Part shown: positions 26,078 to 35,459 of the stretch, one piece after another
Numbering within the stretch: position 1 is the stretch's first letter
Layout: each line of letters starts with the position of its first letter
Assembly: GCA_949372635.1 (NCBI GenBank)
Contig: CASIAB010000002.1
Coordinates: 274,677-338,676 of the forward strand
Direction of reading: 5' to 3'
Length of the DNA: 64,000 bases
Source of the DNA: an uncultured Pseudomonadales bacterium
GTDB lineage: Bacteria > Pseudomonadota > Gammaproteobacteria > Pseudomonadales > Pseudohongiellaceae
Made by a program: the position numbers and the translations under genes
The notes under the pieces: generated by a model
The model's database searches: none
Told to the model about the DNA's origin: nothing
Seen by the model: the letters and a program-made list of their open reading frames with translations, nothing else

Positions 26078-26228
26078 ATTCTATAGAGCTGGATGCTGCG
26101 CATAGGCTTCTCACCGCGCAACCCTTTCTTACTTTGACCATTCAGCTTGAATTCATTTTCCAAGTGTATGCTCATAATTGACACTGTTACCTTCGTTAGC
26201 TCATCGTTTTTTGAAGTAGGTGAATATT

Positions 26229-26795
26229 ATGGTTTTGAAAAGAGTCTTGTTAAGTCTTTCTATTATTGGCGCCCTCATAATCAGCCAAGCAGCATGGGCT
26301 GATAATAGCAATAATCGTCGCGGCTATGGCACTCATAGCTCTGGTCAGTACAATTATGGTGACAGCTACCGAAATAACTACCGTGGAAATCGTCGCGCGA
26401 ATTCCTATCACTATGGCTCGAGTGGTAGGAATCACAATAGAAAATACGGCAGGGGTTATAGCAGTGACTTTAATTCCTCCTATGGACATTATTATCCGAG
26501 GCATAGAGGCTATGATTCAGGTAGTTTTTTAAGCGGTCTGGTCTTGGGTTCCTTGCTCAATTCTTTCAGACACTCCTTTCGAAATGTTGAGACGGTTGTG
26601 TATAGAAGCCCGTCAACAATTAGTACCCGCGACATTGTCTATGATGACCGAGCGCAGACTCGCAGCGCTGCCGCTCCTGTAGCTAGCGGTCGGCGCCTTC
26701 TGCGTGACCTTGAAGGGATTTGCTTCGGCCGAATCGTGGACGAGCAGGGTGATGAGATTCGCGTTCAACTCGAAGCTCAAGAATGCAATTTCTAA
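26229..26795 (+). CDS. Exported Tyr/Gly/Asn/Arg-rich protein
   Basis: The ATG at 26229 follows AGGTGA and gives 188 residues. A signal peptide ends A-A-W-A. The next 75 residues are low-complexity, rich in Asn, Arg, Tyr, Gly and Ser with many R-G-Y and Y-G-x pieces. A short hydrophobic stretch (F-L-S-G-L-V-L-G-S-L-L) follows, and then a folded-looking C-terminal part with G-I-C-F-G-R-I-V-D and Q-E-C-N-F. The pattern recalls surface or envelope proteins with disordered sticky regions. No family is recognised, and the C-terminal cysteines could form a disulfide. Confidence 0.7.
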   Translation: MVLKRVLLSLSIIGALIISQAAWADNSNNRRGYGTHSSGQYNYGDSYRNNYRGNRRANSYHYGSSGRNHNRKYGRGYSSDFNSSYGHYYPRHRGYDSGSFLSGLVLGSLLNSFRHSFRNVETVVYRSPSTISTRDIVYDDRAQTRSAAAPVASGRRLLRDLEGICFGRIVDEQGDEIRVQLEAQECNF

Positions 26796-26901
26796 TTAGA
26801 TCGACCTGTGCCTGAGCTATATTTTTCATACTAACTATTGGTCATCGATCCTACTTGGTCTTACTGTTTATTTTTAGTCAGATGGGAGTTGTTTACCAGT
26901 C

Positions 26902-27687
26902 ATGAGAAAACTTAGCGCTTTCATTACATTCCTTTTATCTCTCGCAGCTTGCACGAGCTCCCCCTTGGACAGACTACAAGTCGTACTCTACTCTGATGCG
27001 GACATGGCAGAGCGAGGCATTCGCAGCTACCGCGAAATGCAGGCGGAGATACCTGCAACTGCAGACGCTAAAGAGCTGCAGTATGTGCAGTGCGTCGCCA
27101 ACTATGTTGTGGCTGCACTAGATAGCGAAGACCAATCCCGTTTCGATTGGGAGGTCACCGTATTCGACAACGAACAAGCTAACGCGTTCGCGCTGCCCGG
27201 CGGAAAGATTGGTGTTTACAACGGCCTGTTCTCAGTGGCGGTCAACCAACATCAATTAGCCGCTGTGATGGCGCATGAAGTCGGACACGTCTTGGCCAAC
27301 CACAGCAATGAGCGGGCCAGCCAATCGGCATTACGAAATGTAGGCGTCGCGGCCGCGCAAATCCTAGGCGCATCGACTGACGCGCTAGAGATCTTCGACG
27401 TAGGCACGCGCTATGGCATCTTCCTCCCATTTAACAGAACTCAGGAGAGAGAGGCAGACGCCATCGGCGTAATCCTCATGTCCGAAGCAGGGTTTAATCC
27501 CGAGGAGAGCATCAACCTCTGGGTAAATATGAGCGCTGACGGCGGTCCTAGACCTCCCGAATTATTGTCAACCCATCCTTCGCCTTCTTCGAGAATGGCA
27601 GAGCTACAACGTCTCATGCCCCCTGCCAATGCCTTAAGAGAATCAGCTAATAGTCGTGGATTAAGCCCGGATTGCATTCTATTCTAG
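26902..27687 (+). CDS. M48-family metalloprotease lipoprotein
   Basis: This 261-residue protein has a lipobox L-A-A-C near residue 17, so it is membrane-anchored in the periplasm. The protease domain has F-A-L-P-G-G-K-I-G-V-Y-N-G-L and the zinc motif A-V-M-A-H-E-V-G-H-V-L-A-N-H; the third ligand glutamate lies in the Q-E-R-E-A-D-A-I-G block. It ends with S-T-H-P-S-P-S-S-R, as in BepA/LoiP-type M48B proteases, which look after outer-membrane protein quality. It lacks the TPR domain of BepA and is closest in size to LoiP. It is probably monocistronic. Confidence 0.9.
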   Translation: MRKLSAFITFLLSLAACTSSPLDRLQVVLYSDADMAERGIRSYREMQAEIPATADAKELQYVQCVANYVVAALDSEDQSRFDWEVTVFDNEQANAFALPGGKIGVYNGLFSVAVNQHQLAAVMAHEVGHVLANHSNERASQSALRNVGVAAAQILGASTDALEIFDVGTRYGIFLPFNRTQEREADAIGVILMSEAGFNPEESINLWVNMSADGGPRPPELLSTHPSPSSRMAELQRLMPPANALRESANSRGLSPDCILF

Positions 27688-28019
27688 ACTGCCACCTAGC
27701 CAGATAGGGCTCGTTTAGGCCCAAGGGAGACACTTTTATACCGATGGACTCGCAAATCTTAAATATAGTAAAGTATTTGCTTTAGTATATATGGCTCGTT
27801 TTACCAAAACTTCCTTGGAAGACGGCCTGCGACGAAGCTGAATACCTGCAAGCAGTTCATTTAATTCATTTTCTTCCAACCGATAGAAGGGGAAGATCAT
27901 TTGATCACCCCAGTAGTTAAGCAAATACTAGTTCGTATTTCATAGCCTACAGCGCTTTATTCTTCGAGTTTACAGTTTACTCAAGTTCAGAGCAGGTGAC
28001 ACAACCTACAGTCTGAGCT
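27688..28019. other. Intergenic stretch between convergent genes
   Basis: There are 332 bases. A 62-codon minus-strand frame (27736-27924) has no good ribosome site and no recognisable family. No clear terminator hairpin was found. Confidence 0.45.
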
Positions 28020-28835
28020 TTATAACGACCTCAAAAAAGCAAGGACCTGCTGCTGCTCATTCGCACCAAGGTTGGCGAAAGTATCCGGCATAACGGACTC
28101 ATCTGAATCCCTAACCTCCGTTACTCGCTCCTTAAAATAAGTTACCCAGCGCCGTCCATCTTCGCTTTGTATTTGCACGGCCAACTCTGAGTCGTTTCGA
28201 AAGCGACCGCGAACTACAGTGCCGTCCTCTTGCTCGACTTCTTTCGTGCCAAAACCGCTAACTATAGAAGCCGATGGGTTCATCAGTGCCTGCAGCAACG
28301 CATTTTCAGCTAGTCGACTACCAACCCCATCCAGTGACGGTCCGACACTACCTCCTTTGTCATCATAAGAGTGACAAGTGGCACAATCTGCTGAGCCGTT
28401 GAACAACATTTCGCCGGCAATAACATTCGGATCGTCACTTGGACCGGAGTCATCGTCACCTAGAACCAGAGCAGGCTTGCCTTGCAAGTTGCGTATGTAG
28501 CTAGCGATATCGAAGATCTCGACTTCGCTTAACGAACCCTCCCACGCAGCCATACCGGTGCCCGCCCGGCCGTCAGCGATGACGTCGATGAGCTCCTGGT
28601 CACTCAGTCGGTTAGCCGGAGCATCTGTCAGTGGCTTGCCCATGGTTTGGCCTTCTCCGAGAGCACCATGGCAGATCTGACAATAAGCATTGTAAAGCTC
28701 CTGCCCCTCGCCAACGCCAGCCAACGACGTAGCTGATAAGCCGCTGAGAACCAACATAGCGAGCCCGCTCCTGAGTATTCGTATAAGTTGCAATGTGAAA
28801 AATAATTTCAAGTTTTCGCCTATTGATTTATTCAT
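28020..28835 (-). CDS. Dihaem cytochrome c, periplasmic
   Basis: This 271-residue protein has an N-terminal signal/anchor helix. It has two c-type haem sites: C-Q-I-C-H in the first domain and C-A-T-C-H in the second, each followed by typical cytochrome c helices (G-K-P-L, then D-I-A-S-Y-I-R-N-L for domain 1; D-K-G-G-S-V-G-P-S-L-D-G-V-G for domain 2). The second domain carries the V-R-G-R-F-R-N-D-S block seen in cytochromes beside PQQ enzymes. It lies 45 bases after the quinoprotein dehydrogenase gene and is its likely electron acceptor. Confidence 0.92.
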   Translation of the reverse strand: MNKSIGENLKLFFTLQLIRILRSGLAMLVLSGLSATSLAGVGEGQELYNAYCQICHGALGEGQTMGKPLTDAPANRLSDQELIDVIADGRAGTGMAAWEGSLSEVEIFDIASYIRNLQGKPALVLGDDDSGPSDDPNVIAGEMLFNGSADCATCHSYDDKGGSVGPSLDGVGSRLAENALLQALMNPSASIVSGFGTKEVEQEDGTVVRGRFRNDSELAVQIQSEDGRRWVTYFKERVTEVRDSDESVMPDTFANLGANEQQQVLAFLRSL

Positions 28836-28880
28836 AGAACTGATTAATCAGTCAGTGTCCGCTATTTACGCTAATCTTAC

Positions 28881-30519
28881 TTACAAGCTAAACAAAATGT
28901 AGTTGCCCGTTGAGATGCCAGTAGCAACACCTGCTCGCGTTACCGGGTTTCGAGTGCCAGAAGCTACACCGATATATTGCTTCCCGTCTATGGTGAAGCT
29001 GGTAGGCGGTGCATATATGCCACTGCCTGTCTGGAATTTCCAGAGTACTTCGCCTGTTTCATCGTTCATGGCGTAGACGTGGCCGTCTGGCGCACCAGAA
29101 AATACCAATCCGCCGCCTGTTGAGAGTGTTCCAGCCCAGTTGAAGTTACCTGGCATCTCTTTCTGCCAGGCGATCTCGCCACTTAACATATCGAAGGCTA
29201 CAACCCAGCCGGTGCCCGTAGTGTCGAACTGCGGGATGCCGCCTAGATCCATTGTGCCCGCACGGCCCTCTCCTTCGCGACGAATGAAACGGGTACCCCA
29301 CTCGGTCGTTGGGATATAGAGCATATGCGTATCAGGGCTGTAAGACGCAGGAGGCCAATTCTTACCCCCGTAGAGACCTGGAAAAACCATGGTATCTGCT
29401 GGCTCATACAAAGATTCCTTCAACACGGGCTTTCCGCGCTCGTCTCTTTCTGCCCAATTCACTCGGGTGTACTCACCGGCATACAGGAAATCACCATTCA
29501 TGCGATCTAGGGCATAGACGTGACCATTTCGGGAAACCTGCACTATCATCTTGCGCATTTCGCCTTCAAACATCTCTTCAATGATCATCGGCTCCGAGGT
29601 AGAGTCATGATCAAATTCGTCTCTGGGTGAAGTTTGGAAATACCAGCGCAGATCGCCACTATCGGCGTCTAGCGCAACTAACGGAGTTAGAATACAGATT
29701 GTCACCCGCACGCACCGCATTGTTAATGTCTGGCCAAGGATTACCCGTACCCCAGAACACCATGTCAGTCTCAGGATCGTAGGTGCCCGTCACCCAAGTA
29801 GGGGCACCACCTGTCTTCCAGGAGTCGCCTAGCCAAGTTTCGTTTCCTGGCTCGCCTTCGGCAGGCGTGGTATAGAAGCGCCAGCGGCGCTCGCCTGTGT
29901 TGACGTCATAGGCATCGATGTAGCCTCGAATACCGTATTCGCCGCCGCCCACGCCAATCAAAACCATGTCTTTAACGACTAGTGGCGCGCCGGTAACCGA
30001 GAAAGACTCACGGTGATCGCCTACCTCGGCATCCCATAATTGAATCCCTGTAGCCGCGTCGAAAGCCAATAGATGGGCATCTAGCGTTCCATAAAACACC
30101 TTGTCTTCATGCAGCCCTACACCCCGATTATGAGGTCCACAGCAAAGATCTACATTTTCGAAGTCATGATCGTAGCGCCACAGCTCATCACCCGTTAATG
30201 GGTCGACGACGATCAGGTGGCTATTCGCCGTAGTTAGGTACATGCGACCGTCATTCACTAGGGCGGTAACCTCATAGGCACCCCCAGTCACTCCATTCTG
30301 TTTGATCCATACAGGGCGAAGATTCGCGATGGTATCGCGATTAATCTGTGCATCCGGCATATAGCGCCACGCACCGTAATTCTTGCCATAGGTAACCCAG
30401 CGGTCCGAATAATCCTGCGCATTCTCCAGAATGTCAGAAGTAACGTCCTGCGCGGTACTGCCCGATGCAAACAGACCGAGACCGAATAGCACCAACAATG
30501 ACTTTGAAAATTTACTCAT
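28881..30519 (-). pseudogene. PQQ-dependent (methanol/ethanol-type) dehydrogenase, frameshifted
   Basis: The start is the ATG at 30519, with an AAGG site and a signal peptide ending S-T-A-Q. The protein has the alcohol dehydrogenase propeller with W-R-Y-M-P-D-A-Q-I, the vicinal disulfide L-C-C-G-P-H-N-R-G, and R-A-G-D-N-L-Y-S-N-S, which holds the catalytic aspartate. At about 29680 one extra base shifts the frame right after N-S-V; the next frame resumes V-A-L-D-A-D-S-G-D-L-R-W-Y-F and runs to the stop at 28881. The joined product of about 545 residues looks complete. Either a recent inactivating insertion or an assembly error explains this. The dihaem cytochrome gene follows. Expected role: periplasmic alcohol or aldehyde oxidation. 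Confidence 0.88.
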
Positions 30520-30791
30520 TTGGATAACCTTTTTTAACGATAAATAGCTGAATTCTTGACTATTACGACGATGGGTCAGCTTCAGATTGTCGCTCATAAA
30601 TTTAAGCGGCAATTAAGCTATAAATCGCCCGCTTCTGTCAATTAAGATGCCTTTAAATCGTGCCAATTTCAGGCCAAATTAACCGCAATAACAGTCAGAT
30701 CATGCAAATTGCACAAAAAGCAGCTCCGTCATATCATCAGAACCTAGTGACGCGCTTCTCGCGACGTGACCAATAAGAATAAGGATAAAAA

Positions 30792-31172
30792 ATGATTGTC
30801 TACGGAGTAGCTCTTCTTTCTGCCTGCTTGATACTGGGAATGCTCATTGGGGAGTTGCTGGGAGTGGCTCTTGGTGTTCAGGCCAACGTGGGTGGAGTAG
30901 GCACTGCCATGCTGTTTCTGGTGCTCGCTAGCAATTCTGATAAGTTTAAGGCACTGGTTGATGGGGCATCAGGAACGGGCATCCAGTTCTGGTCTGCCAT
31001 GTATATCCCGATAGTCGTCGCCATGGCGGCCAGGCAGAATGTCGTAGCAGCATTCGAGGGCGGTATGCTCGCCGTTGTAGCAGGGGTAGCTGCGGTGATA
31101 GTCAGCTTTGCACTGGTTCCCGTCATCAGCAAGATTGGCAACTCCGGCACAACTAGCGAGGAGAGCCAATAA
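30792..31172 (+). CDS. madL: Malonate transporter subunit MadL
   Basis: This 126-residue membrane protein has four predicted helices. Its start M-I-V-Y-G-V-A-L-L-S-A-C and the loop D-G-A-S-G-T-G-I-Q-F-W-S-A-M-Y-I-P-I-V-V-A-M-A-A match MadL, the smaller half of the sodium-dependent malonate importer MadLM. The ATG follows an AAGGA site. Its stop overlaps the madM start (TAATG), so the two are made together. The divergent quinoprotein gene lies 270 bases to the left. Confidence 0.95.
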   Translation: MIVYGVALLSACLILGMLIGELLGVALGVQANVGGVGTAMLFLVLASNSDKFKALVDGASGTGIQFWSAMYIPIVVAMAARQNVVAAFEGGMLAVVAGVAAVIVSFALVPVISKIGNSGTTSEESQ

Positions 31173-31930
31173 TGGAAATTTTAGAAACTGTCTTTGTTCG
31201 TAACTCGCTCGTAGTCGCTTTCGCGGTTGTAGGCTTAACTATCTGGATATCTTATTTTCTCGCGGATAAATTGACCAAGGGTCGAATCCACGGCTCGGCC
31301 ATAGCTATTGCTCTTGGTTTGTTGGCCGCCTATTTTGGTGGCAAGGCAACGGGTGGCAGCACCGGCGTCGCCGATATCACCTTGCTAGGTGGCATCGGCT
31401 TAATGGGTGGCGGCATGATGCGCGATTTTGCAATTGTCGCTACTGCCTTTGGCGTCAAACTCAGTGAATTAAAAAAAGCAGGATTAGCCGGGGTTGTTTC
31501 TATTTTCGCCGGCGTAATCGTTTCCTTCGTTGTCGGCGCCCTCGTCGCAGTGCTCTATGGTTACACTGACCCTGTTGCGGTCACCACCATCGGAGCGGGC
31601 GCAGTAACATATATCGTTGGCCCGGTCACTGGTTCGGCCTTGGGCGCGGACTCAGATATAATCGCACTAAGTGTTGCTGCTGGGCTTATTAAGTCCATAC
31701 TAGTAATGATCGTTACGCCGATGGTTGCAAAGACAATTGGCTTGAATAATCCGCAATCTGCTATGGTATTCGGCGGGCTCATGGGAACTACTTCAGGCGT
31801 AGCTGCAGGGCTTGCCGCTACAGACCCCAAACTTGTACCTTACGGCGCGATGACTGCCACGTTCTATACAGGCGTAGGATGTTTGTTAGGGCCCTCGATC
31901 TTGTTTTTCATCGTCAATGCGATCTTATAG
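31172..31930 (+). CDS. madM: Malonate transporter subunit MadM
   Basis: This 252-residue integral membrane protein has about eight helices. The blocks G-R-I-H-G-S-A-I-A-I, G-L-M-G-G-G-M-M-R-D-F-A-I-V-A-T-A and G-P-V-T-G-S-A-L-G-A are characteristic of MadM, partner of MadL in sodium-coupled malonate uptake. The start overlaps the end of madL by one base. A malonyl-CoA synthetase gene follows 69 bases later, which supports the malonate assignment. Confidence 0.96.
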   Translation: MEILETVFVRNSLVVAFAVVGLTIWISYFLADKLTKGRIHGSAIAIALGLLAAYFGGKATGGSTGVADITLLGGIGLMGGGMMRDFAIVATAFGVKLSELKKAGLAGVVSIFAGVIVSFVVGALVAVLYGYTDPVAVTTIGAGAVTYIVGPVTGSALGADSDIIALSVAAGLIKSILVMIVTPMVAKTIGLNNPQSAMVFGGLMGTTSGVAAGLAATDPKLVPYGAMTATFYTGVGCLLGPSILFFIVNAIL

Positions 31931-31999
31931 TTTTAAACTACATACAAAGGAACCTCTGCGCCGGTCACGGCTGCTCAGACTCATAGGAAAGGTGCGCGA

Positions 32000-33484
32000 A
32001 TGTCAGAACAAGCTTATCCACACTTAAATAATTCTAACAATAAAATTGCCCTGACCGAAGGAGATGATTCCTATAGCTACGCGGATGTGAAGCAGCGTAT
32101 AGATCAGTTTGCAACTGGGCTCTTGAATGGTAGCGACGACCTTAATGAGGAACGCATCGCTTTCTTTATCCCTGCCAGCGTCGACTACGTAACAACCATG
32201 CACGGCATTTGGAGAGCTGGAGGAATAGCTATTCCTTTAAATGTTGCCTCTGCAGTCGCCGAGCTGGAGCACTACTTAAGTTGCGCAAGCGTTACGCGGA
32301 TGATCGCGAACGGAAAATATCAAGAGTCTCTTACCGAACTCTGTGCGCAGATGAATATCGAACTACTCTCTGTTGCCGATGTGATGGCCGAAGAGGCTAG
32401 CCAGTTACCAGTGATTCTTCCCGAACGTCGAGCGATGATGTTGTTCACTAGTGGTACGACGAATAAACCCAAGGGCGTAGTTAGCACGCATAAGACAATT
32501 CATGCACAAATCACAACGCTTATAGAAGCATGGAGCTGGACTGATCAAGATTCCATTCCGCTATTTCTACCCGTGCATCATATTCACGGCATCATCAATA
32601 TTCTCAGTTGCGGCCTATGGGCTGGCGCGACGGTGCATCTGTTTGCCAAGTTCGATATCCCGAAGATTACAGCAGAAATTGTTGCAGGCACTTACAACGT
32701 CTTCATGGCGGTGCCCACAATCTATGTAAAACTCATGCAGTATTTTGACACCATCGATGACAGCGATGTGAAGAAGATCTGTGATGGCTTCAGGCCAATG
32801 CGCCTTAATATATCGGGCTCCGCCGCGTGCCCGGTTAAGCTATTCAATCAATGGAAAGATTTGACTGGTCAGGTCTTGTTAGAGCGCTACGGCATGACAG
32901 AGATCGGCATGGGCATTTCTAATCCCTACGACGGCGAGCGTCGGGCCGGACATGTTGGCCAGCCTCTTCCAGGTGTCCAGGCGCAGCTCTTCGATGAAGA
33001 GAATAATCCTGTTACCGAGGAAAACGTACCCGGCGAGATCCGCGTCAAGGGCGACAACGTTTTCCTCGAGTACTGGGCCAATAAAAAAGCTACCAAAGAA
33101 AGTTTCCATGACGGCTGGTTCTGCACGGGCGACGTGGCTGTTCTCGACAATGGCTACTATCGCATCATGGGTCGCTCTTCAATCGATATCATAAAGTCCG
33201 GCGGCTATAAATTATCCGCACTGGAGATTGAGGGCACGCTGCTCACCCATGACGACATAGCTGAATGTGCGGTTATCGGTGTTGAAGATGAAACTTGGGG
33301 AGAATCCGTTATGGCTTTTATAGGTCTTAAGACCGGAAAATTCATGGAATATAGTGACTTGAAGGCTTGGTGTGATGGCAAAATGTCTTCCTACAAAATT
33401 CCAAAGGCTATACGGATAATCGATGCGCTTCCTCGAAACGCGATGGGGAAAGTAACAAAACCTGACTTGAAAAAATTGCTTTAA
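32000..33484 (+). CDS. matB: Malonyl-CoA synthetase (MatB-like acyl-CoA ligase)
   Basis: This 494-residue AMP-forming ligase has the P-loop L-F-T-S-G-T-T-N-K-P-K-G-V, then Y-G-M-T-E-I-G-M with S-N-P-Y-D-G-E-R-R-A-G-H-V-G as in malonyl-CoA synthetases, then G-W-F-C-T-G-D-V and the C-terminal lysine in P-R-N-A-M-G-K-V. The enzyme joins malonate to CoA in the cytoplasm. Downstream of madLM, it would turn imported malonate into malonyl-CoA for fatty acid or other synthesis. No malonyl-CoA decarboxylase is present in the window. The ATG follows an AGGAAAGG site. Confidence 0.93.
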   Translation: MSEQAYPHLNNSNNKIALTEGDDSYSYADVKQRIDQFATGLLNGSDDLNEERIAFFIPASVDYVTTMHGIWRAGGIAIPLNVASAVAELEHYLSCASVTRMIANGKYQESLTELCAQMNIELLSVADVMAEEASQLPVILPERRAMMLFTSGTTNKPKGVVSTHKTIHAQITTLIEAWSWTDQDSIPLFLPVHHIHGIINILSCGLWAGATVHLFAKFDIPKITAEIVAGTYNVFMAVPTIYVKLMQYFDTIDDSDVKKICDGFRPMRLNISGSAACPVKLFNQWKDLTGQVLLERYGMTEIGMGISNPYDGERRAGHVGQPLPGVQAQLFDEENNPVTEENVPGEIRVKGDNVFLEYWANKKATKESFHDGWFCTGDVAVLDNGYYRIMGRSSIDIIKSGGYKLSALEIEGTLLTHDDIAECAVIGVEDETWGESVMAFIGLKTGKFMEYSDLKAWCDGKMSSYKIPKAIRIIDALPRNAMGKVTKPDLKKLL

Positions 33485-33513
33485 CCAAGTCAACTCAACA
33501 AGGAGCTATAGCA

Positions 33514-33981
33514 ATGTTTAAGTTCTTAGTCTCGATGGTTTTCCTTATAATGCTCCCAATACAATTGCAGGCGGCAGATACGTTGCAAGGCATAGAACAA
33601 AAATTTCAGGGGGATTTCGAATTAGTTAGCTATTTCCAATTCCCAGAACAAGGCGATCCGATAGATATGAACTATGTGGGCCGGCTGAGCTACGATGCAT
33701 TCGGCAATATGACAGGCCTTGGCATGCCGCGCGATCTTCCCGAAAAAAATCGAGCTACTGAAGAACGTGTAACTGGCGGATTCGGCTATTGGGGCAAGGT
33801 GTCATTCGATTTAGAGCATAGTCTCGTAATTCACCACGTGGAAGGTTCACCCATGGTGCCGGAATGGGTGGGCGGCGACAACATACGTCATTTCGAATTC
33901 AGCGATGGCCTGTTAAAACTTTCACTGAAAAACAGCAAGGGCAGAACTACTGGCACGCTAAGCTGGAGAAAGCTCGACTAG
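33514..33981 (+). CDS. Exported lipocalin-like domain protein
   Basis: This 155-residue protein has a signal peptide ending Q-L-Q-A-A. The mature sequence has F-Q-G-D-F-E-L-V-S-Y-F-Q-F-P, then G-R-L-S-Y-D-A-F-G-N-M-T, then F-G-Y-W-G-K-V-S-F-D and H-H-V-E-G-S. These fit the bacterial lipocalin-like family (PF13924 type), small barrels of unknown role. It follows matB by 29 bases with an AAGGAGC site, so it probably belongs to the malonate transcript, although a malonate role is not evident. Confidence 0.78.
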   Translation: MFKFLVSMVFLIMLPIQLQAADTLQGIEQKFQGDFELVSYFQFPEQGDPIDMNYVGRLSYDAFGNMTGLGMPRDLPEKNRATEERVTGGFGYWGKVSFDLEHSLVIHHVEGSPMVPEWVGGDNIRHFEFSDGLLKLSLKNSKGRTTGTLSWRKLD

Positions 33982-34031
33982 GCATTGCCATTTAGAATCT
34001 CGATCTTTAGATTCATTCTACGCAGTACTTA

Positions 34032-34232
34032 GTGCAGTACGCGGCTTTACTCTCTGCCTCAAACGCGGTTCTTCTAAATGAGCCTTTTTCCAAGCTGGAT
34101 AGCCAACTACGCGAAGAAACCAGAACACTGGTTTTCAACAAATTGCGGACCTGCGGCTTACCAACTATTCTCGTAACTCACGATCAGGCCGACGCTGAAC
34201 GAACCGGCAGTCAAATTCACACCCTACTTTAA
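34032..34232 (+). pseudogene. Remnant of an ABC transporter ATPase (YnjD-like), C-terminal piece
   Basis: The 66-codon frame holds only the Walker B to switch part of an ABC ATPase: A-V-L-L-N-E-P-F-S-K-L-D, where the expected D before E is N, then L-R-x-E-T-R-T-L-V-F, and P-T-I-L-V-T-H-D-Q-A-D-A-E. This spelling is close to YnjD-type ATPases. The P-loop and signature parts are missing, and the sequence upstream to 33981 does not continue the match. No ribosome site is present. It is a decayed fragment. Confidence 0.75.
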
Positions 34233-34262
34233 GAGAGTCTGATCTCTACTGTGCACAGCACA

Positions 34263-35204
34263 CTAACGACCACTTACCTCGCGCCCGCGGTTGAGCGCAT
34301 CTTGGGCACCAGTCGATAGGCCTCCATCTAGCCCAACAGTAACAAATCGAAAGCCTTCTGCTAGCCTCGCCTCTACGGTGCGTGAGTTTGTCGTTATAGC
34401 ACAAGGGACTTCGTGAGCTAAGCAGCTGCTAAGAACAATCTGAATGGCGGCCTCGACCTGAGGTGCCGCTGCGCTGGCATAACCCATGGCCGCGCTCAGA
34501 TCAGATGGCCCGATAAAGATGACCCCGGTGCCAGGTACGGAAATAATTTCCTCGATGTTTTCAACTCCTTCCGGCGTTTCAATCTGAATAATCGCGAGCA
34601 ACTCACCACTAGGATCTAAGGGCCACAGATCTGCCTTGGCAATATAGTCCCTTGTCCCCCAATACCAAACTGCATTAGACGGGTTGCGCCCGCGCAGCCC
34701 CGCCGGCTCATAGTCGTCTGCGCCATTAAGTTGTGGATACCTGCTCGCCCGAATCGCCATCTCGGCCTCGTCCGCGTTGTTTACAGAGGGGAACATCACG
34801 CCGAACGCGCCCACATCCAATGCCTGCTTCACTTGTGACAATACATCCTCGCCACCGCTTGCCGGGATACGTACGAAGGGCACGACGTTCGGTTGCAAGC
34901 TGTCCTTCTCAAGGATTGCGCGCTTATCGGTCATACCAAGCAAGAATTCTCGAATACGCTCAACATCGAAAGGCGCGTGCTCCATATCAATGATGATGAA
35001 ATCCAAACCCGATCTAGAGAGAGATCTAGCATTGGTGAGTGAATAGTCGAAAGATAATAGGCCAAACGCCGGCTCATCGTTCTCCAACAAGGCTATCGCT
35101 TTATTCAAACGCATATCTACCTCCTGCGCTGCTACCCCTGCCGAGCTAATTAGTAGGGCAAGTGCGAGGCTAGCTAATGCTATTGGCTTCATTTTTTTTT
35201 CCAT
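34263..35204 (-). CDS. Exported HpcH/HpaI-family aldolase-like protein
   Basis: The ATG at 35204 has an AAGGA site and is followed by a signal peptide ending G-V-A-A-Q, giving 313 residues; an upstream extension to 35279 lacks support. The mature protein is a HpcH/HpaI aldolase-type barrel: F-I-I-I-D-M-E-H-A-P-F-D, then V-P-F-V-R-I-P, G-A-F-G-V-M-F-P-S-V, then I-I-Q-I-E-T-P-E-G-V and G-V-I-F-I-G-P-S-D-L-S. The metal-ligand Glu and Asp of the family appear kept. Known members cleave 2-keto-3-deoxy acids in the cytoplasm, so export is unusual. The substrate is unknown. Confidence 0.88.
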   Translation of the reverse strand: MEKKMKPIALASLALALLISSAGVAAQEVDMRLNKAIALLENDEPAFGLLSFDYSLTNARSLSRSGLDFIIIDMEHAPFDVERIREFLLGMTDKRAILEKDSLQPNVVPFVRIPASGGEDVLSQVKQALDVGAFGVMFPSVNNADEAEMAIRASRYPQLNGADDYEPAGLRGRNPSNAVWYWGTRDYIAKADLWPLDPSGELLAIIQIETPEGVENIEEIISVPGTGVIFIGPSDLSAAMGYASAAAPQVEAAIQIVLSSCLAHEVPCAITTNSRTVEARLAEGFRFVTVGLDGGLSTGAQDALNRGREVSGR

Positions 35205-35459
35205 GGATTTTTCCTTGTTAAGCGCACCGATCAAACGCCTCAATTTAGGCCAGATCAACCAACACAGCGACTGCCTCACGATCTGACGGACTGGTAAATA
35301 GTGCCAGAATCTCCCGTATTTTCAATTGTCTAATTCTCCTTCACGCCTTAGATTACGATACCTTCTTTCCAAACCTGCTGTTATATTGAGCCAGCTTTCA
35401 GCTATTGATGGCCATTTCAATCGTTCAGGGGCTATTCTGCCCTAATTAAGGAGAACACC

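Noticed and set aside
27736..27924. 62-codon minus-strand frame between convergent genes
   Set aside because: It has no ribosome site or recognisable family and is too short to support on composition alone.
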